A stretch of DNA of 64,000 nucleotides, taken from the NCBI GenBank assembly GCA_963816435.1, contig CAWFKS010000001.1:255888-319887 (forward strand), written 5' to 3'. The notes beneath the pieces were generated by a model. It was not told where the DNA came from. It saw only the letters and a program-made list of their open reading frames with translations, and did not search any database. This DNA is from CAWFKS01 sp963816435. GTDB lineage: Bacteria > Pseudomonadota > Alphaproteobacteria > Rhizobiales > Rhizobiaceae. Below, piece by piece: positions 34,271 through 47,877 of the stretch. The position numbers were made by a program, and so were the translations under genes. How positions within the stretch are numbered: position 1 is the first letter of the stretch; every line of letters begins with the position of its first letter.

Positions 34271-35848
34271 ATGCAAGCAAGAACCCTGATATTGGCAGCG
34301 CTGGCCGCCGGTGCGATCGCCGGAAGCGCCAACGCCAGGATCATGACCTCCGAAACGGATGCGGCGCCGCGGGCACCGGCCGAAACCGGCCTCCAGCTGG
34401 CGCAGTCGCGCGACGTCGAGGTCTATATCGACCGCTACGGTCGGCAGGTGCTGGTCGACCGCAGAACCGGCGACGTCGTCGGTGTGCTCGAGGACGACGA
34501 TCTGGGCGCGCGCCGCGAGGACGCGCGCAAGCGGGCAGGTGAAGCCCGCCGCGACGGGCGCTGGCTGATGGGGCAGAAGCTGCGCCGCGAACTCGAAGTG
34601 CGCCTGGGATTGCGCGAGCCGCCGCCCGGAGACGAGGCTTTCGGCCGCGAACCGGCACCGGATGAGCAATACGCACCCCGCGACGCCTTCCCCGCGCCGC
34701 CGCGCGAAGAGCCGCGCTACGAGTCGCGCGGCGAGGTGTCCCGCGCTCCGCTGGAGGCGCCGCGACAGGACGACAATTCCTACGGTGGAGAGCAGCCAGA
34801 CGACCCCGCCGCGCAGCCGCTCGACGAGAACCGCGACTACGGCGCGGCGCCTGACGCCGGCTCCGATACCGGTGGCGAGGACGGCTCGATCGTCATGCTG
34901 CCGCGCGACGAACAGTCGGGCGAGACAGCCGCCCCCGAAGAGGCAGCGCCGCAGCCTGGCGCACCGAGCCGGGAACTGGCCGCGCCGCCTGCCTTCCCCA
35001 AGGGTGCGAGCGAGGACGTGACCAAGATCCAGGTGCTGCTCGACCGACTGGGCCTGTCGCCGGGCGTCATCGACGGCCGGATGGGTTCCAACGTCAACAA
35101 GGCGCTGGACGCCTATAAGGAAAAGTTCGGCCGCAGCCTGCACACCTACGACAAGGACGCCATCAACGCGGCGCTGGCGGATGCCGGCGGCGATGCGCTG
35201 ACGAAATACACGATCACGCCGGACGATGTCGGACAGATGTACCTGGCCTCGGTGCCGCAGGACTACGGCGAGAAGGCCAAGCTCGACCGGCTCGGCTTCA
35301 CCTCGGTGACGGAGATGCTGGCCGAGCGCTTCCACATGGACGAGGACTATTTGAAGTCCATCAATGCGGGCGCGGATTTCACGCGGCCGGGGACCATCAT
35401 AAATGTCGTGTCGCCCGGGCAGGTGACCACGGGCAAGGTGACCCGCATCATTGCCGACAAGGGCAAGGAACAGGTGCGCGGCTATGACGACCACGACCGC
35501 CTGCTGGTGGCCTATCCCGCCACGATCGGTTCGGAGGACACGCCGTCGCCGTCCGGCACCGTGAACGTCGAGCGCGTCGCGACCGATCCGCAATACACCT
35601 ACAACCCGAAGGTCAACTTCAAGCAGGGCAACAATGACGGGGTGCTGACCATCCCGCCCGGGCCCAACGGGCCGGTGGGGACGATCTGGATAGCGCTGTC
35701 GAAGCCGACCTACGGCATCCACGGCACGCCGGAGCCTTCGCTGATCGGCAAGACGGCGAGCCACGGCTGCGTGCGGCTGACCAACTGGGACGCGCAGGAA
35801 CTCGCCAAGATGGTGGAGCCGGGCGTTACCGTCGAGTTCGTCGACTAG
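34271..35848 (+). CDS. L,D-transpeptidase (YkuD family) with disordered linker
   Basis: 525 residues. A signal peptide (MQARTLILAALAAGAIAGSA) leads to a short domain (DVEVYIDRYGRQVLVDRRTG), then a long charged, Pro-rich linker (about residues 70-235). A peptidoglycan-binding-like part follows (ITKIQ-type VTKIQVLLDRLGLSPGVIDG) and a LysM-like region (MDEDYLKSINAGADFTRPG). The catalytic domain sits at the C-terminus with HGTPEPSLIG and SHGCVRLTNWDAQEL (Cys nucleophile, preceding His). It would form 3-3 cross-links or attach proteins to peptidoglycan, the dominant cross-linking mode in polar-growing Rhizobiales. Confidence 0.93.
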   Translation: MQARTLILAALAAGAIAGSANARIMTSETDAAPRAPAETGLQLAQSRDVEVYIDRYGRQVLVDRRTGDVVGVLEDDDLGARREDARKRAGEARRDGRWLMGQKLRRELEVRLGLREPPPGDEAFGREPAPDEQYAPRDAFPAPPREEPRYESRGEVSRAPLEAPRQDDNSYGGEQPDDPAAQPLDENRDYGAAPDAGSDTGGEDGSIVMLPRDEQSGETAAPEEAAPQPGAPSRELAAPPAFPKGASEDVTKIQVLLDRLGLSPGVIDGRMGSNVNKALDAYKEKFGRSLHTYDKDAINAALADAGGDALTKYTITPDDVGQMYLASVPQDYGEKAKLDRLGFTSVTEMLAERFHMDEDYLKSINAGADFTRPGTIINVVSPGQVTTGKVTRIIADKGKEQVRGYDDHDRLLVAYPATIGSEDTPSPSGTVNVERVATDPQYTYNPKVNFKQGNNDGVLTIPPGPNGPVGTIWIALSKPTYGIHGTPEPSLIGKTASHGCVRLTNWDAQELAKMVEPGVTVEFVD

Positions 35849-35914
35849 GCTGCCTGACGCAGGCTGACCTTCCGGCGATTGCCCGCCGGGCAAATCGAGC
35901 CTATTGGCGGGGGC

Positions 35915-37474
35915 ATGGCTCCCGCCGAAGCTCCCGACAGCGACAAGTCCGCCGCGGCCGATAGCGCAGCGAGCTTCTGCCCGCCCGGAGCGAGGCCTTT
36001 CGTGCTGGTCGCCGCGATCCTGGCGTCCGCACTCGGTTTCATCGACAATTCGGTGGTCTCCATTGCCGTCCCGGCGATCCGCGCCGACCTTGGCGCATCG
36101 CTTGCCGAGGCGCAGTGGGTGTCCAATGCCTACGCACTGGCGCTGTCGGCACTGATTCTGGCCGGTGGCGCCGCGGGCGACCGCTTCGGATTGAGGCGCA
36201 CTTTCGTCGCCGGCATCGCCGTCTTCGTGGCCGCCTCGCTGCTTTCGGCCGCGGCGCCCGGCACGTATTTCCTGATCGCGGCGCGTGGCCTGCAGGGGAT
36301 CGGCGCCGCCTTCATGGTGCCGGGCAGCCTCGCCATCATCGCCAAGGCCTATCCGAAACGCGAACGCGGCCGCGCCATCGGCCTGTGGGCCTCGGCCTCG
36401 GCGCTGACAACTTCGCTCGGGCCGGTGATCGGCGGGTTGATCCTGTCGGCGCCGGTCGAGGGCATGTGGCGCGTCGTGTTCGCCGTGAACCTGCCGCTCG
36501 GCGGCATCGCGGTCTGGCTGCTGCTGTTCAAGGTGCCGGCCGACCGTCCTGCGAATCGCCGCCGGCTCGATCTCGGCGGCGCCGCGCTGGCCACCCTCGC
36601 CTTTGGCATTCTCGCATTCGGGCTGACTGCAAGCAGCAGCCGGCTCGTCGGCATCTTCGACCTGGCTGATCGGCGGCTGCGTGGCCGTTGCGCTGGCGCT
36701 GCTGGCGGCATTCATCCGGTGGGAGCAATCGAGCCGGCACCCGATGGTCAACCTGGCGCTGTTCAGGATACGCGCCTTCGCCGGCGCCAACGCCGCGACC
36801 TTCTTCCTCTATTTCGCGCTGTCGGCGAACCTCTTCTACCTGCCCATGCTGCTGATTGCAGGGTGGGGACTGGGAGAGGGGACCGCGGGCTTCGTCTTCC
36901 TGCCACTGTCGGGGTCGATCGCCTTGATGTCTGGCCTGGTCGGCCGGCTCGCCGATCGGGTCGGACCGCGCCTGCCTATGGCAGCGGGCAGCGCGGTGGT
37001 GGCGATCGCCTTCGCCGGCCTGGCGACGCTCGTCGGGCTCGGTGTCCACCGCTTCTGGACCGGCGTGTTCCCGGGAATGGTGGTGTTCGGGCTCGGCATG
37101 TCGCTGGTGGTATCGCCACTTTCGACGGCGGTGATGACGGCGGTGGAGGACGCCGACACCGGGGCCGCATCGGGCATCAACAACGCGGTATCGCGCGTGG
37201 CGGGGCTGATCGCCGTCGCCGCGATGGGCGGTGTGGCGGCCTTCGCCTACCGGCACGCGCTCGGCGGCCTGGCGGAGATGCCGGAATTCGGCGAGCCGGC
37301 CGCCGACCTGTCGGCCGCGAGGGAGGCGGCGCGCGTGGCGGCCAGCGACACGGCCTATGCCACCGTCGCCTGGGTGGCCTCGGCGCTGGCCGCACTGGCT
37401 GCCATCATCGCGCTTGCGACGGTGCCGGGACGAAAGAAGCCGGACGAAGAGCGAAGAGCGAGAGCGCGGACTGA
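35915..37474 (+). CDS. MFS transporter, DHA2 (EmrB/QacA-like) drug exporter (frameshifted as given)
   Basis: About 520 residues and 14 likely membrane segments after bridging a +1 shift near 36664-36671. The N-terminal half has LGFIDNSVVSIAVPAIRADL, WVSNAYALALSALILAGG, the loop 2-3 motif GDRFGLRRTF and GLQGIGAAFMVPGSLAII. The second half begins IGGCVAVALALLAAFIRWEQ and includes LSANLFYLPMLLIAGWGLG. Probable role is proton-driven export of toxic compounds. In the second-half frame the next stop is only at 37709, deep inside the opposing M23 gene. A stop at 37474 in another frame is the more natural end, so the C-terminus may hide another frame error. Confidence 0.82.
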   Translation: MAPAEAPDSDKSAAADSAASFCPPGARPFVLVAAILASALGFIDNSVVSIAVPAIRADLGASLAEAQWVSNAYALALSALILAGGAAGDRFGLRRTFVAGIAVFVAASLLSAAAPGTYFLIAARGLQGIGAAFMVPGSLAIIAKAYPKRERGRAIGLWASASALTTSLGPVIGGLILSAPVEGMWRVVFAVNLPLGGIAVWLLLFKVPADRPANRRRLDLGGAALATLAFGILAFGLTASSSRLVGIFDLADRRLRGRCAGAAGGIHPVGAIEPAPDGQPGAVQDTRLRRRQRRDLLPLFRAVGEPLLPAHAADCRVGTGRGDRGLRLPATVGVDRLDVWPGRPARRSGRTAPAYGSGQRGGGDRLRRPGDARRARCPPLLDRRVPGNGGVRARHVAGGIATFDGGDDGGGGRRHRGRIGHQQRGIARGGADRRRRDGRCGGLRLPARARRPGGDAGIRRAGRRPVGREGGGARGGQRHGLCHRRLGGLGAGRTGCHHRACDGAGTKEAGRRAKSESAD

Positions 37475-37486
37475 TCGCCGGCGGCG

Positions 37487-39430
37487 TCAGCCGTCGAGAC
37501 CGGCGCTGGCCACCGAAAGCGGCCCCTGGTCCTGCTCGCGCAACAGGTCGTCGATGCGCTTGCGTTCGCGGTTGAAGGCCTCGAGTTCCTCGCTCTTCAG
37601 CGTGCGGCCGACAGGCAGGCGCACCCTCAAGGGGTCGACCGGCCGATCGTTGATGCGGATCTCGAAGTGGACGTGCGGCCCCGTCGAAAGCCCGGTGGAG
37701 CCGACATAGCCGATAATCTGGCCCTGCCGGACGTGCACGCCCGGCGCGATGCCCTTGGCGAAGCTGGTCTGGTGGCCGTAATAGGTCTCGTAGCCGTTGG
37801 GATGCCTGATGATCGTCAGGTTCCCGTAACCGGACGAGCGGCCGGCCTTCTCGATGACACCGTTGCCGGCGGCCATGATCGGCGTCCCACGCTTGATCGC
37901 CCAGTCGACGCCGGTGTGCATGCGCGTGTAGCCGAGAATCGGATGTCGCTGCCGTCCGAAGCCGCGGCTCAGCCTGGCGCCGGGTACCGGATTGCGGATC
38001 AGGAACTGGCGGGCGCTTTTTCCGTCCTTATCGAAATAGTCGACCGTGCCGTCTTCCATCTGAAAGCGGTAATAGGTGCGCACGTTGCCGCCGAAGCTCG
38101 CTTTGACGTAGAGCAGCTCCGAATCCGGCGAGGCGCTGTCATCCTTCTCGGGGCGGGAAAACAGGACTTCCAGCCGGTCGCTGGGGGTTAGCCGCGACTG
38201 AAAATCGACGTCGGAGGCCAGCAGCTTGATGAGCCGGCGCGTCATCTTGGCCGACAGCCCGTAGGAGAAAGCGGAACGGTAGATGCCGTCATAGGCCGAC
38301 GGCAGTTCGCCGCGGACGCTGACCGGAGGCGAATCCTCGAAAGCGGTCGCCACTTCAGGGTTCGGCTCGGGCTCGTCGGCCGGCACGTACTGGCCGCGGT
38401 CGTCGACGGCGATCGTCACCACGTGCTTGTCGTGATCGTAGATGCTGGCGCGCACGATGCGGTGCTCGTCGCCATCGGCAACGATGCCGAGGCGCAGAAC
38501 CGTTCCCGCCTTCAGGCCCTTGGTGCTCAGCAGCTTGGAAATGGCCTCGGCCATGCCGGAGGCCTCGTCCTCGGAGTAGCCGGCGTCGCGGAAGGCATCG
38601 AGGATCTTCTTGTCCGTGGTGAACGGGATGATGTCCTCGGCGAATTCGCTGGTCTGCGCACTGCTGCGCTCGCGCGGCGACACCGACATGTTCTCGGGCA
38701 CGATCCTGACGCCGTAGGAGGCGTTGGGCGGGCTCGCTGCCGGGACCTGGCCGAAACGCTGCGGATTGACGTAACGGAGCGCGGCGATCTGCACCGCGCC
38801 GTCGTCGAGGACGGCGCTGGCGGTCCGCACGACGGTTTCGACCTCGTCGGCGCTCAGCTCGCTCGATTCCTCGAACTTCGCCGTCTCGATCGGGAAGTCG
38901 ACCGTCTTGAGGCTGACCTCGCTCTCCACCTTGGCGCCGTAGATGAGGCCGGTATTGGCGGTCGGCGCCGAACCGTCGTCGGCGAAAACCTCGGTTGGGT
39001 CGAACGGCGGGTAGTCGCGATCGGTGGTGTGGCCGGCGGCCAGCGCCATCTTGACGTCGACGAAAGGCACGGTGCGGATGACGTCGCGGTCGCCGGAGCG
39101 GATGACGGTCGAGACCTCCATGCGGTGCTTGTCGGAGGGCTTGGCGATTGCGCGCGGGGAAAGAACGCGCGCGGCCTTGGCGGCCTCGCCGGAGCCATCG
39201 CCCATATCGGCCAGCTTGGCGATCTCGGGAGGTGTTGCCAGGATCTCGCGGCCGTTGAGTGCGGCGGACAGCGCCACGCCCATGAGCACGCACGAGGTGA
39301 CGCCAGTCAGGAAAGTGCCCGAAAGCCAGCGCGCCGAGATCTCGCGACGGTCGGGCGGGCCGCTCTGGCCGTCCCCGCTCAGCGGCGGTTCGTCCCCGAG
39401 CTCGGCTATGGTCTGGCTGTTGTCGTGCAT
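37487..39430 (-). CDS. Membrane-anchored M23 family peptidoglycan endopeptidase
   Basis: 647 residues. A cytoplasmic N-terminus is followed by one membrane segment (SGTFLTGVTSCVLMGVALSA, about residues 40-60), a long periplasmic stalk and an M23 LytM domain at about 500-610. The zinc ligands are intact: HTGVDWAIKRGTP (HxxxD) and GPHVHFEIRIND (HxH), with the further Gly-rich AGNGVIEKAGRSSGYGN. It should cut peptide cross-links in the wall. The layout resembles the rhizobial polar-growth peptidase RgsM; that identity is inferred, not shown. The ATG at 39430 excludes about 160 codons of upstream open frame that lie in the rRNA promoter region. Confidence 0.92.
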   Translation of the reverse strand: MHDNSQTIAELGDEPPLSGDGQSGPPDRREISARWLSGTFLTGVTSCVLMGVALSAALNGREILATPPEIAKLADMGDGSGEAAKAARVLSPRAIAKPSDKHRMEVSTVIRSGDRDVIRTVPFVDVKMALAAGHTTDRDYPPFDPTEVFADDGSAPTANTGLIYGAKVESEVSLKTVDFPIETAKFEESSELSADEVETVVRTASAVLDDGAVQIAALRYVNPQRFGQVPAASPPNASYGVRIVPENMSVSPRERSSAQTSEFAEDIIPFTTDKKILDAFRDAGYSEDEASGMAEAISKLLSTKGLKAGTVLRLGIVADGDEHRIVRASIYDHDKHVVTIAVDDRGQYVPADEPEPNPEVATAFEDSPPVSVRGELPSAYDGIYRSAFSYGLSAKMTRRLIKLLASDVDFQSRLTPSDRLEVLFSRPEKDDSASPDSELLYVKASFGGNVRTYYRFQMEDGTVDYFDKDGKSARQFLIRNPVPGARLSRGFGRQRHPILGYTRMHTGVDWAIKRGTPIMAAGNGVIEKAGRSSGYGNLTIIRHPNGYETYYGHQTSFAKGIAPGVHVRQGQIIGYVGSTGLSTGPHVHFEIRINDRPVDPLRVRLPVGRTLKSEELEAFNRERKRIDDLLREQDQGPLSVASAGLDG

Positions 39431-39814
39431 CCCCTCAGGCGCAGTCCGTTTCGGCTCTGGTGTCTCGATTTCCGGAGCGGCCGCAAGACATTTGCCCCTG
39501 GCGGCCCGGCAAGTCAACGCGGCGGCCCCTGGCGGCGCGTGGAGCCGAACGGGTAGGCGGCAAATCCGACCTGAATATGGCTGGGAACGCGCCGCGCGTC
39601 GCGCGGGCGCGCACGCACGAGGGGGAGCCGGTGATGCCGGGCATGGTCGCCGCAGAGGGAGCGCCCGCGGCGGAGGCGGATCCACGACCCACCGCGGCGG
39701 TAGGGGAGGCTCTCCTTGCGTCAGTCGCGAGGCGGCCCCATATCGTTGCAAACACTGCATTCGAGCCCCGGAAAAGGCCGTCGCAAAAAATTCAAGAAAG
39801 TTCGAAAATCGTTG

Positions 39815-39844
39815 TTGACACCCGGCGGGGCCCCCGCCTATATA
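39815..39844 (+). promoter_or_regulatory. Promoter of the rRNA operon
   Basis: TTGACA (39815-39820) and TATATA (39839-39844) with an 18-base, very GC-rich spacer; CTATAT one base earlier gives 17. An A-tract directly upstream and the position about 370 bases before 16S fit a strong housekeeping rRNA promoter. Confidence 0.8.
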
Positions 39845-40000
39845 CGCCTCACCAACGACGGCGGCGACGCTGCTGGCGACCAAGGAGTTCGCTCCTGAGT
39901 TTGCTGAGTTGGACCAAATCAAGAGAGCCGCGTGAGCGACACTCGGTAGGGCCCGAAGCCAAAAGCAGACAGGCCCATGATACCGCGTCTGCGGTATCCG

Positions 40001-40010
40001 TTCTTTGACA
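40001..40010 (+). promoter_or_regulatory. boxA antitermination signal of the rRNA leader
   Basis: TTCTTTGACA followed by ACTGAA. This is the conserved leader word of alphaproteobacterial rRNA operons recognised by NusB/S10 for antitermination. It lies between the leader hairpin and the 16S processing arm. Confidence 0.65.
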
Positions 40011-40020
40011 ACTGAATATT

Positions 40021-40045
40021 GAAGAAAGAGAAACGTGGGCGGCAG
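40021..40045 (+). repeat. Left arm of the 16S rRNA processing stem
   Basis: The sequence starting GAAGAAAGAGAAACG pairs with CGTTTCTCTTTCTTC at 41806-41820, and the pairing continues through GGCGGCAG/CTGCCGCC with one bulge. It encloses 16S as the RNase III substrate. Confidence 0.85.
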
Positions 40046-40216
40046 AGTCCCGCGGAACTCGAAAGCCCTTCGGGGTGATCGGTTCCACAGAAGAGACTTT
40101 GGCGGTTCACGTTTCGAGAGAAAAGTTACAACTCGCTTCCGTGCGAAAGTGCGGATGCGTAGGTGTGAATGTTCTCGTCAATTCATGCGTGACCAAATAG
40201 CCAAAAGATCATTCTC

Positions 40217-41708
<1,492 letters not shown>

Positions 41709-41888
41709 GTTCCCTCAGGGCTTCGGCTCTATCGGAACTCTTTCAGAACAAGACGCGAAGGGAGTCACCTTCACGTCGCGCATACCAAGCGGGAACTGCC
41801 GCCTTCGTTTCTCTTTCTTCGCGAATGACTAACCATGCCTTCTGGCGAACCCGGCAGGTGCGGGCCAGGCCATAAAGCATGTGGTCGA

Positions 41889-41965
<77 letters not shown>

Positions 41966-41981
41966 TCTTCCTTGCCGTTTC

Positions 41982-42057
41982 GGGGCCGTAGCTCAGCTGG
42001 GAGAGCACCTGCTTTGCAAGCAGGGGGTCGTCGGTTCGATCCCGTCCGGCTCCACCA
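41982..42057 (+). tRNA. tRNA-Ala (TGC)
   Basis: 76 bases with encoded CCA. The acceptor GGGGCCG pairs with CGGCTCC (one G-U). It has the anticodon TGC at 42015-42017 in CTTTGCAAG and the T-loop GGTTCGATCCC. Second tRNA of the spacer. Confidence 0.98.
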
Positions 42058-42415
42058 AACGGCAGCCGGAAGTGGTCGTCATGGTCATTCGCTTAGGAAA
42101 AAGGTTTGCGACCGGTTCGCCGGTCGCCTGTTCTGCATGACATCGTAAAGAGAAGATTTGTTCGGGTTCCGCGTTCGGAGCCTGGTCCGGGAAGGTCCAT
42201 AACCTTCCGTAGGTGGCCGGGTGATGATGGGCGCGGTTCGTCGCGGGAGACGCTCAATCTCCCGCAGATGATTGGCTTGCCTAACCGCAGCCATCGGACA
42301 GATCTCGAGAAGCTGGTCTTTTATGCCAATACCGTCCGTCTTCATGTGCCGCGCCGTTTGCCGACGACGCGGACCAACGCATGCGGGCACATGGATGGGC
42401 ATTGGCAATGAGAAT
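42058..42415 (+). other. 16S-23S internal spacer, second half
   Basis: 358 bases between tRNA-Ala and 23S with no further tRNA or protein gene. Only the left arm of the 23S processing stem (GCAATGAGAATGATCAAG, 42405-42422, reaching into the 23S start) could be assigned; its partner lies at 45209-45226. Confidence 0.7.
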
Positions 42416-45215
<2,800 letters not shown>

Positions 45216-45284
45216 ATTCTCATTGCTTGTGCCCATCTTTACGGGCGGCAAGCCCAGCTTCTCGAAAACGATATGCGCTTTGTT

Positions 45285-45402
45285 GACCTGGTGGTTATGG
45301 CGGAGCGGCTGCACCCGATCCCATTCCGAACTCGGCCGTGAAACGCTCCAGCGCTGATGGTACTTCGTCTCAAGACGCGGGAGAGTAGGTCGCTGCCAGG
45401 TC
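45285..45402 (+). rRNA. rrf: 5S ribosomal RNA
   Basis: About 118 bases. The closing stem GACCTGG pairs with CCAGGTC. Internal blocks CCCGATCCCATTCCGAACTC and GAGAGTAGGTCG are diagnostic. It lies about 70 bases behind 23S. Confidence 0.97.
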
Positions 45403-45538
45403 TATAAAACGCATATCGGATCATCTTCTCTTTGCATGTTCCGCCCGGTTGGGCGGCAATGGCCGCCAGCTCGATGAGAGCACGGGCGGCCTTTCGAATT
45501 TGCAGGACATGTTTGCGCAGGCTCCGGCCTGCGCGTGT

Positions 45539-45615
<77 letters not shown>

Positions 45616-45721
45616 AATTTCCCCTTTCTTCCATGGATCGAGAACGCCCGTCGCGAGCGCGTCCAGACGCGCGGACACGACAGGTTTTCGCGCCGCCGGC
45701 TTCTCTTCGGACCATTCTTCA

Positions 45722-45748
45722 GGGCCGCCCTCGGGTGGCCCCTTTTTC
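45722..45748 (+). terminator. Rho-independent terminator of the rRNA operon
   Basis: A stem GGGCCGCC/GGTGGCCC (one G-U) with loop CTCG, followed by CTTTTTCG. It lies about 105 bases after the initiator tRNA. Confidence 0.85.
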
Positions 45749-45850
45749 GTTCGGGAGGTTCTTACGCCCCTAACTAAAGTTGACCCGGATCAATGTGGGG
45801 CTTCTTGCGGTTCAACATCGTTGGTGCCGCAGTCCAAAGGAATGAGAGAG

Positions 45851-46238
45851 ATGCCGGACGAACTCGCGGGAAATGCCTTCTCAATGCCGCCGCTGCCGGG
45901 CATCGGCGGCGCCTTCAAGTTGCTCCAGGCGACGGCCAACATGCAGGCAGAGGTCTACAAGTCGATGTTGCGCTATCAGGTCGAGGCGATCGGCTTCCTC
46001 AAGCGCCGCTATGAGCAGGACATCGAGCTCATCGACGATCTCGATCGAGGCGGAGGAACTGAACGACGCCTTCGAGGTGATGAGCGACTTCTTCGAAAAC
46101 GCCGCCAGCGAGTATGCGCGCGAGGCGAGCAAGCTCGCCACGATCGGCTCGTCCGTCGCTTCCGAAGCGGCCAGACGCATACGCAAGGATGCCGAAGGCG
46201 GCTTCGCGGACATGGCGGCACGCACTGCGGCGGCGTAG
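45851..46238 (+). CDS. Phasin-like small helical protein (frameshifted as given)
   Basis: About 129 residues after bridging a +1 shift near 46034-46048. All helical and amphipathic: FKLLQATANMQAEVYKSMLR, YQVEAIGFLKRRYEQDIELI, then EAEELNDAFEVMSDFFENAA and REASKLATIGSSVASEAARR. This composition and the adjacent PHA synthase fragment point to a phasin, a coat protein of polyhydroxyalkanoate granules, though the match is by feature rather than clear homology. Start at 45851 with AAGGA nine bases upstream; an ATG at 45842 is also in frame. Confidence 0.6.
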
Positions 46239-46654
46239 CACGGTCCGCGTCGGCGGGCAGCCCGGTCCACGCCGAGGAAATTCCGGTACCGGTATTCGCC
46301 GTCGGCACCGTCACCGACCGCGTGAGGCCGTGGCGTTCGGTGTGCAAGCTGACCTACCTGCTCGACACCGACGTCGATTTCGTGCTGACCAGCGGCGGCC
46401 ACAATGCCGGCATCGTCTCGGAGCCGGGGCACCGGCATCGCAGCTACCGCCGGTTTGAATACAGGCTGGGTGGCCCGCATGCCGACCCCGACGGGTGGGC
46501 CGAGAGCGCGCCGGGGGTCGAAGGCTCCTGGTGGCCGGCGTGGACGGATTGGCTTCGCGGTCATTCCGGCCGCAAGGTGGAGGCGCGCAAGCCCGGCTCG
46601 AAGATTGTTCCGCCGATCTGTACGGCACCCGCCACCTACGTGCTGGAGCCGTAG
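46239..46654 (+). pseudogene. phaC: C-terminal remnant of a PHA (poly-beta-hydroxybutyrate) synthase
   Basis: About 130 codons in one frame without a start, beginning right after the phasin stop. The sequence is unmistakably the end of a class I PHA synthase: IPVPVFAVGTVTDRVRPWRS (with the catalytic Asp), then VDFVLTSGGHNAGIVSEPGH (catalytic His) and EGSWWPAWTDWL, ending in TYVLEP. The lipase-like box with the nucleophile Cys and the whole N-terminal two thirds are missing. Homology starts near 46255, so a deletion or recombination joined the phasin end to the interior of phaC. Not expected to be active alone. Confidence 0.85.
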
Positions 46655-47877
46655 GAACCTGGAGACCTCCGGAAACCGTGCCAGCCCGGTCGGTTTGCCG
46701 TTAGGGTAAGCGGAGCGCTCCTGATCTAGCGAGCTTTCGTCGCGGTTTCGTCGGTTTGAAGCCTCCGATCCGCTCTTTTCGTGGTCAGGCAGGCAGACTC
46801 CGCCCGTCGAGCCAGCACCAGCGCTTCATGTTGTAGGCCATGTTGGCGAGCGTGACGGCGGCCTCGGCCCTGGCGATGCCGATGGTTCGGACGAACAGCC
46901 TCATGCGATCCTTTTGCTCGGCGAAGACATGCTCGACCCGGGCCCGGACTTTGGACTTCGCGGCATTGCCCCTGGCGATCGGCTTCGGCATCGGCTTGCC
47001 CTTCGGCTTCTTTCGATGAATGCGGCTGACCTTGCCCGACCTTTCCAGAAACGCCTCGTTGGCCGCCGACCGGTAGGCCGTGTCGGCCCATACGTCCGAG
47101 GCCGTGTTGGCCGGATCGATCAGGCCTTCGCGAAGCCGGGCACCGTCATGGGCGGCGGCATCGGTCACAAGAGCACGGCGGATGATGCCATGCCGCCGGT
47201 CTATCGAGATGTGGTTCTTATAGCCGAAGAAGGGGATGGCGATGTCGATCTGCGGCTGGCCCTCGTCGTTCGGCCTTGCCTTGGAGAACTTCACTGTCCA
47301 GCGGGCATCGCGGTCCTTCTGGCGGAGCTTCGACGGTTTGTCCTTCCAGGCTTCAGGAACCTCGCCTGCCTTGATGGCGGCCTTCTCGCCATCGGTATTG
47401 CGTTGCTTCGGCGCAGCCACCAGCGTCGCATCGATGATCTGGCCGCCCATCGGCAGATAGCCCGCTTCCGCGATCGCCCGGTCCAGCCGCTCGAACAGCC
47501 TGTCGAGCGCCTTGGCTGCGATCAGCGCCTCGCGGAAATCCCAAAGCGTGTTGGCGTCCGGCACCGTGTCGCCGGGGCCGAACCCGCAAAACCGCATCCA
47601 GCTCAAGCGATCCCGCACCATGTAGCTCGTCTGGGCCAATGACAGGCCATAAAGCCCCTGCAGCACCAGCATCCTGAATTTCAGCACCGGATCGAAACCG
47701 GGACGGCCGCCCTTTGAAGGATGGCGCCGGCGCAACGCCTTCGCCAAGGCCGGCCGGAACATCGCGAAATCGACCGTCGCTGCGAGCTTCTCCAATGGAT
47801 CGCCTTCCGCCGTGACCTGCTCCCCTGAAATGTCCTCGCTTTGAGGTTAGCCTGTCATCCGGATGAGGAGACAGGCA

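Larger units (their letters stand above)
39431..40216. other. rRNA operon upstream and leader region
   Basis: No protein gene. Runs from the start of the M23 gene to 16S. It holds an A-rich stretch (39784-39809) that could act as an UP element, the rrn promoter, a perfect hairpin GATACCGC/GCGGTATC (39979-39998), the boxA-like TTCTTTGACA (40001-40010) and the left arm of the 16S processing stem (40021-40045). Confidence 0.75.

Noticed and set aside
34232..36790. Long minus-strand frame opposite the L,D-transpeptidase and MFS genes
   Set aside because: Antisense shadow without motifs; it crosses two real genes.
39431..39922. N-terminal extension of the M23 peptidase
   Set aside because: It would cross the rRNA promoter and UP-like A-tract and has no conserved sequence; the ATG at 39430 gives a normal membrane topology.
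42058..42404. Possible third tRNA in the 16S-23S spacer
   Set aside because: No acceptor/T-arm pattern could be found between tRNA-Ala and 23S.
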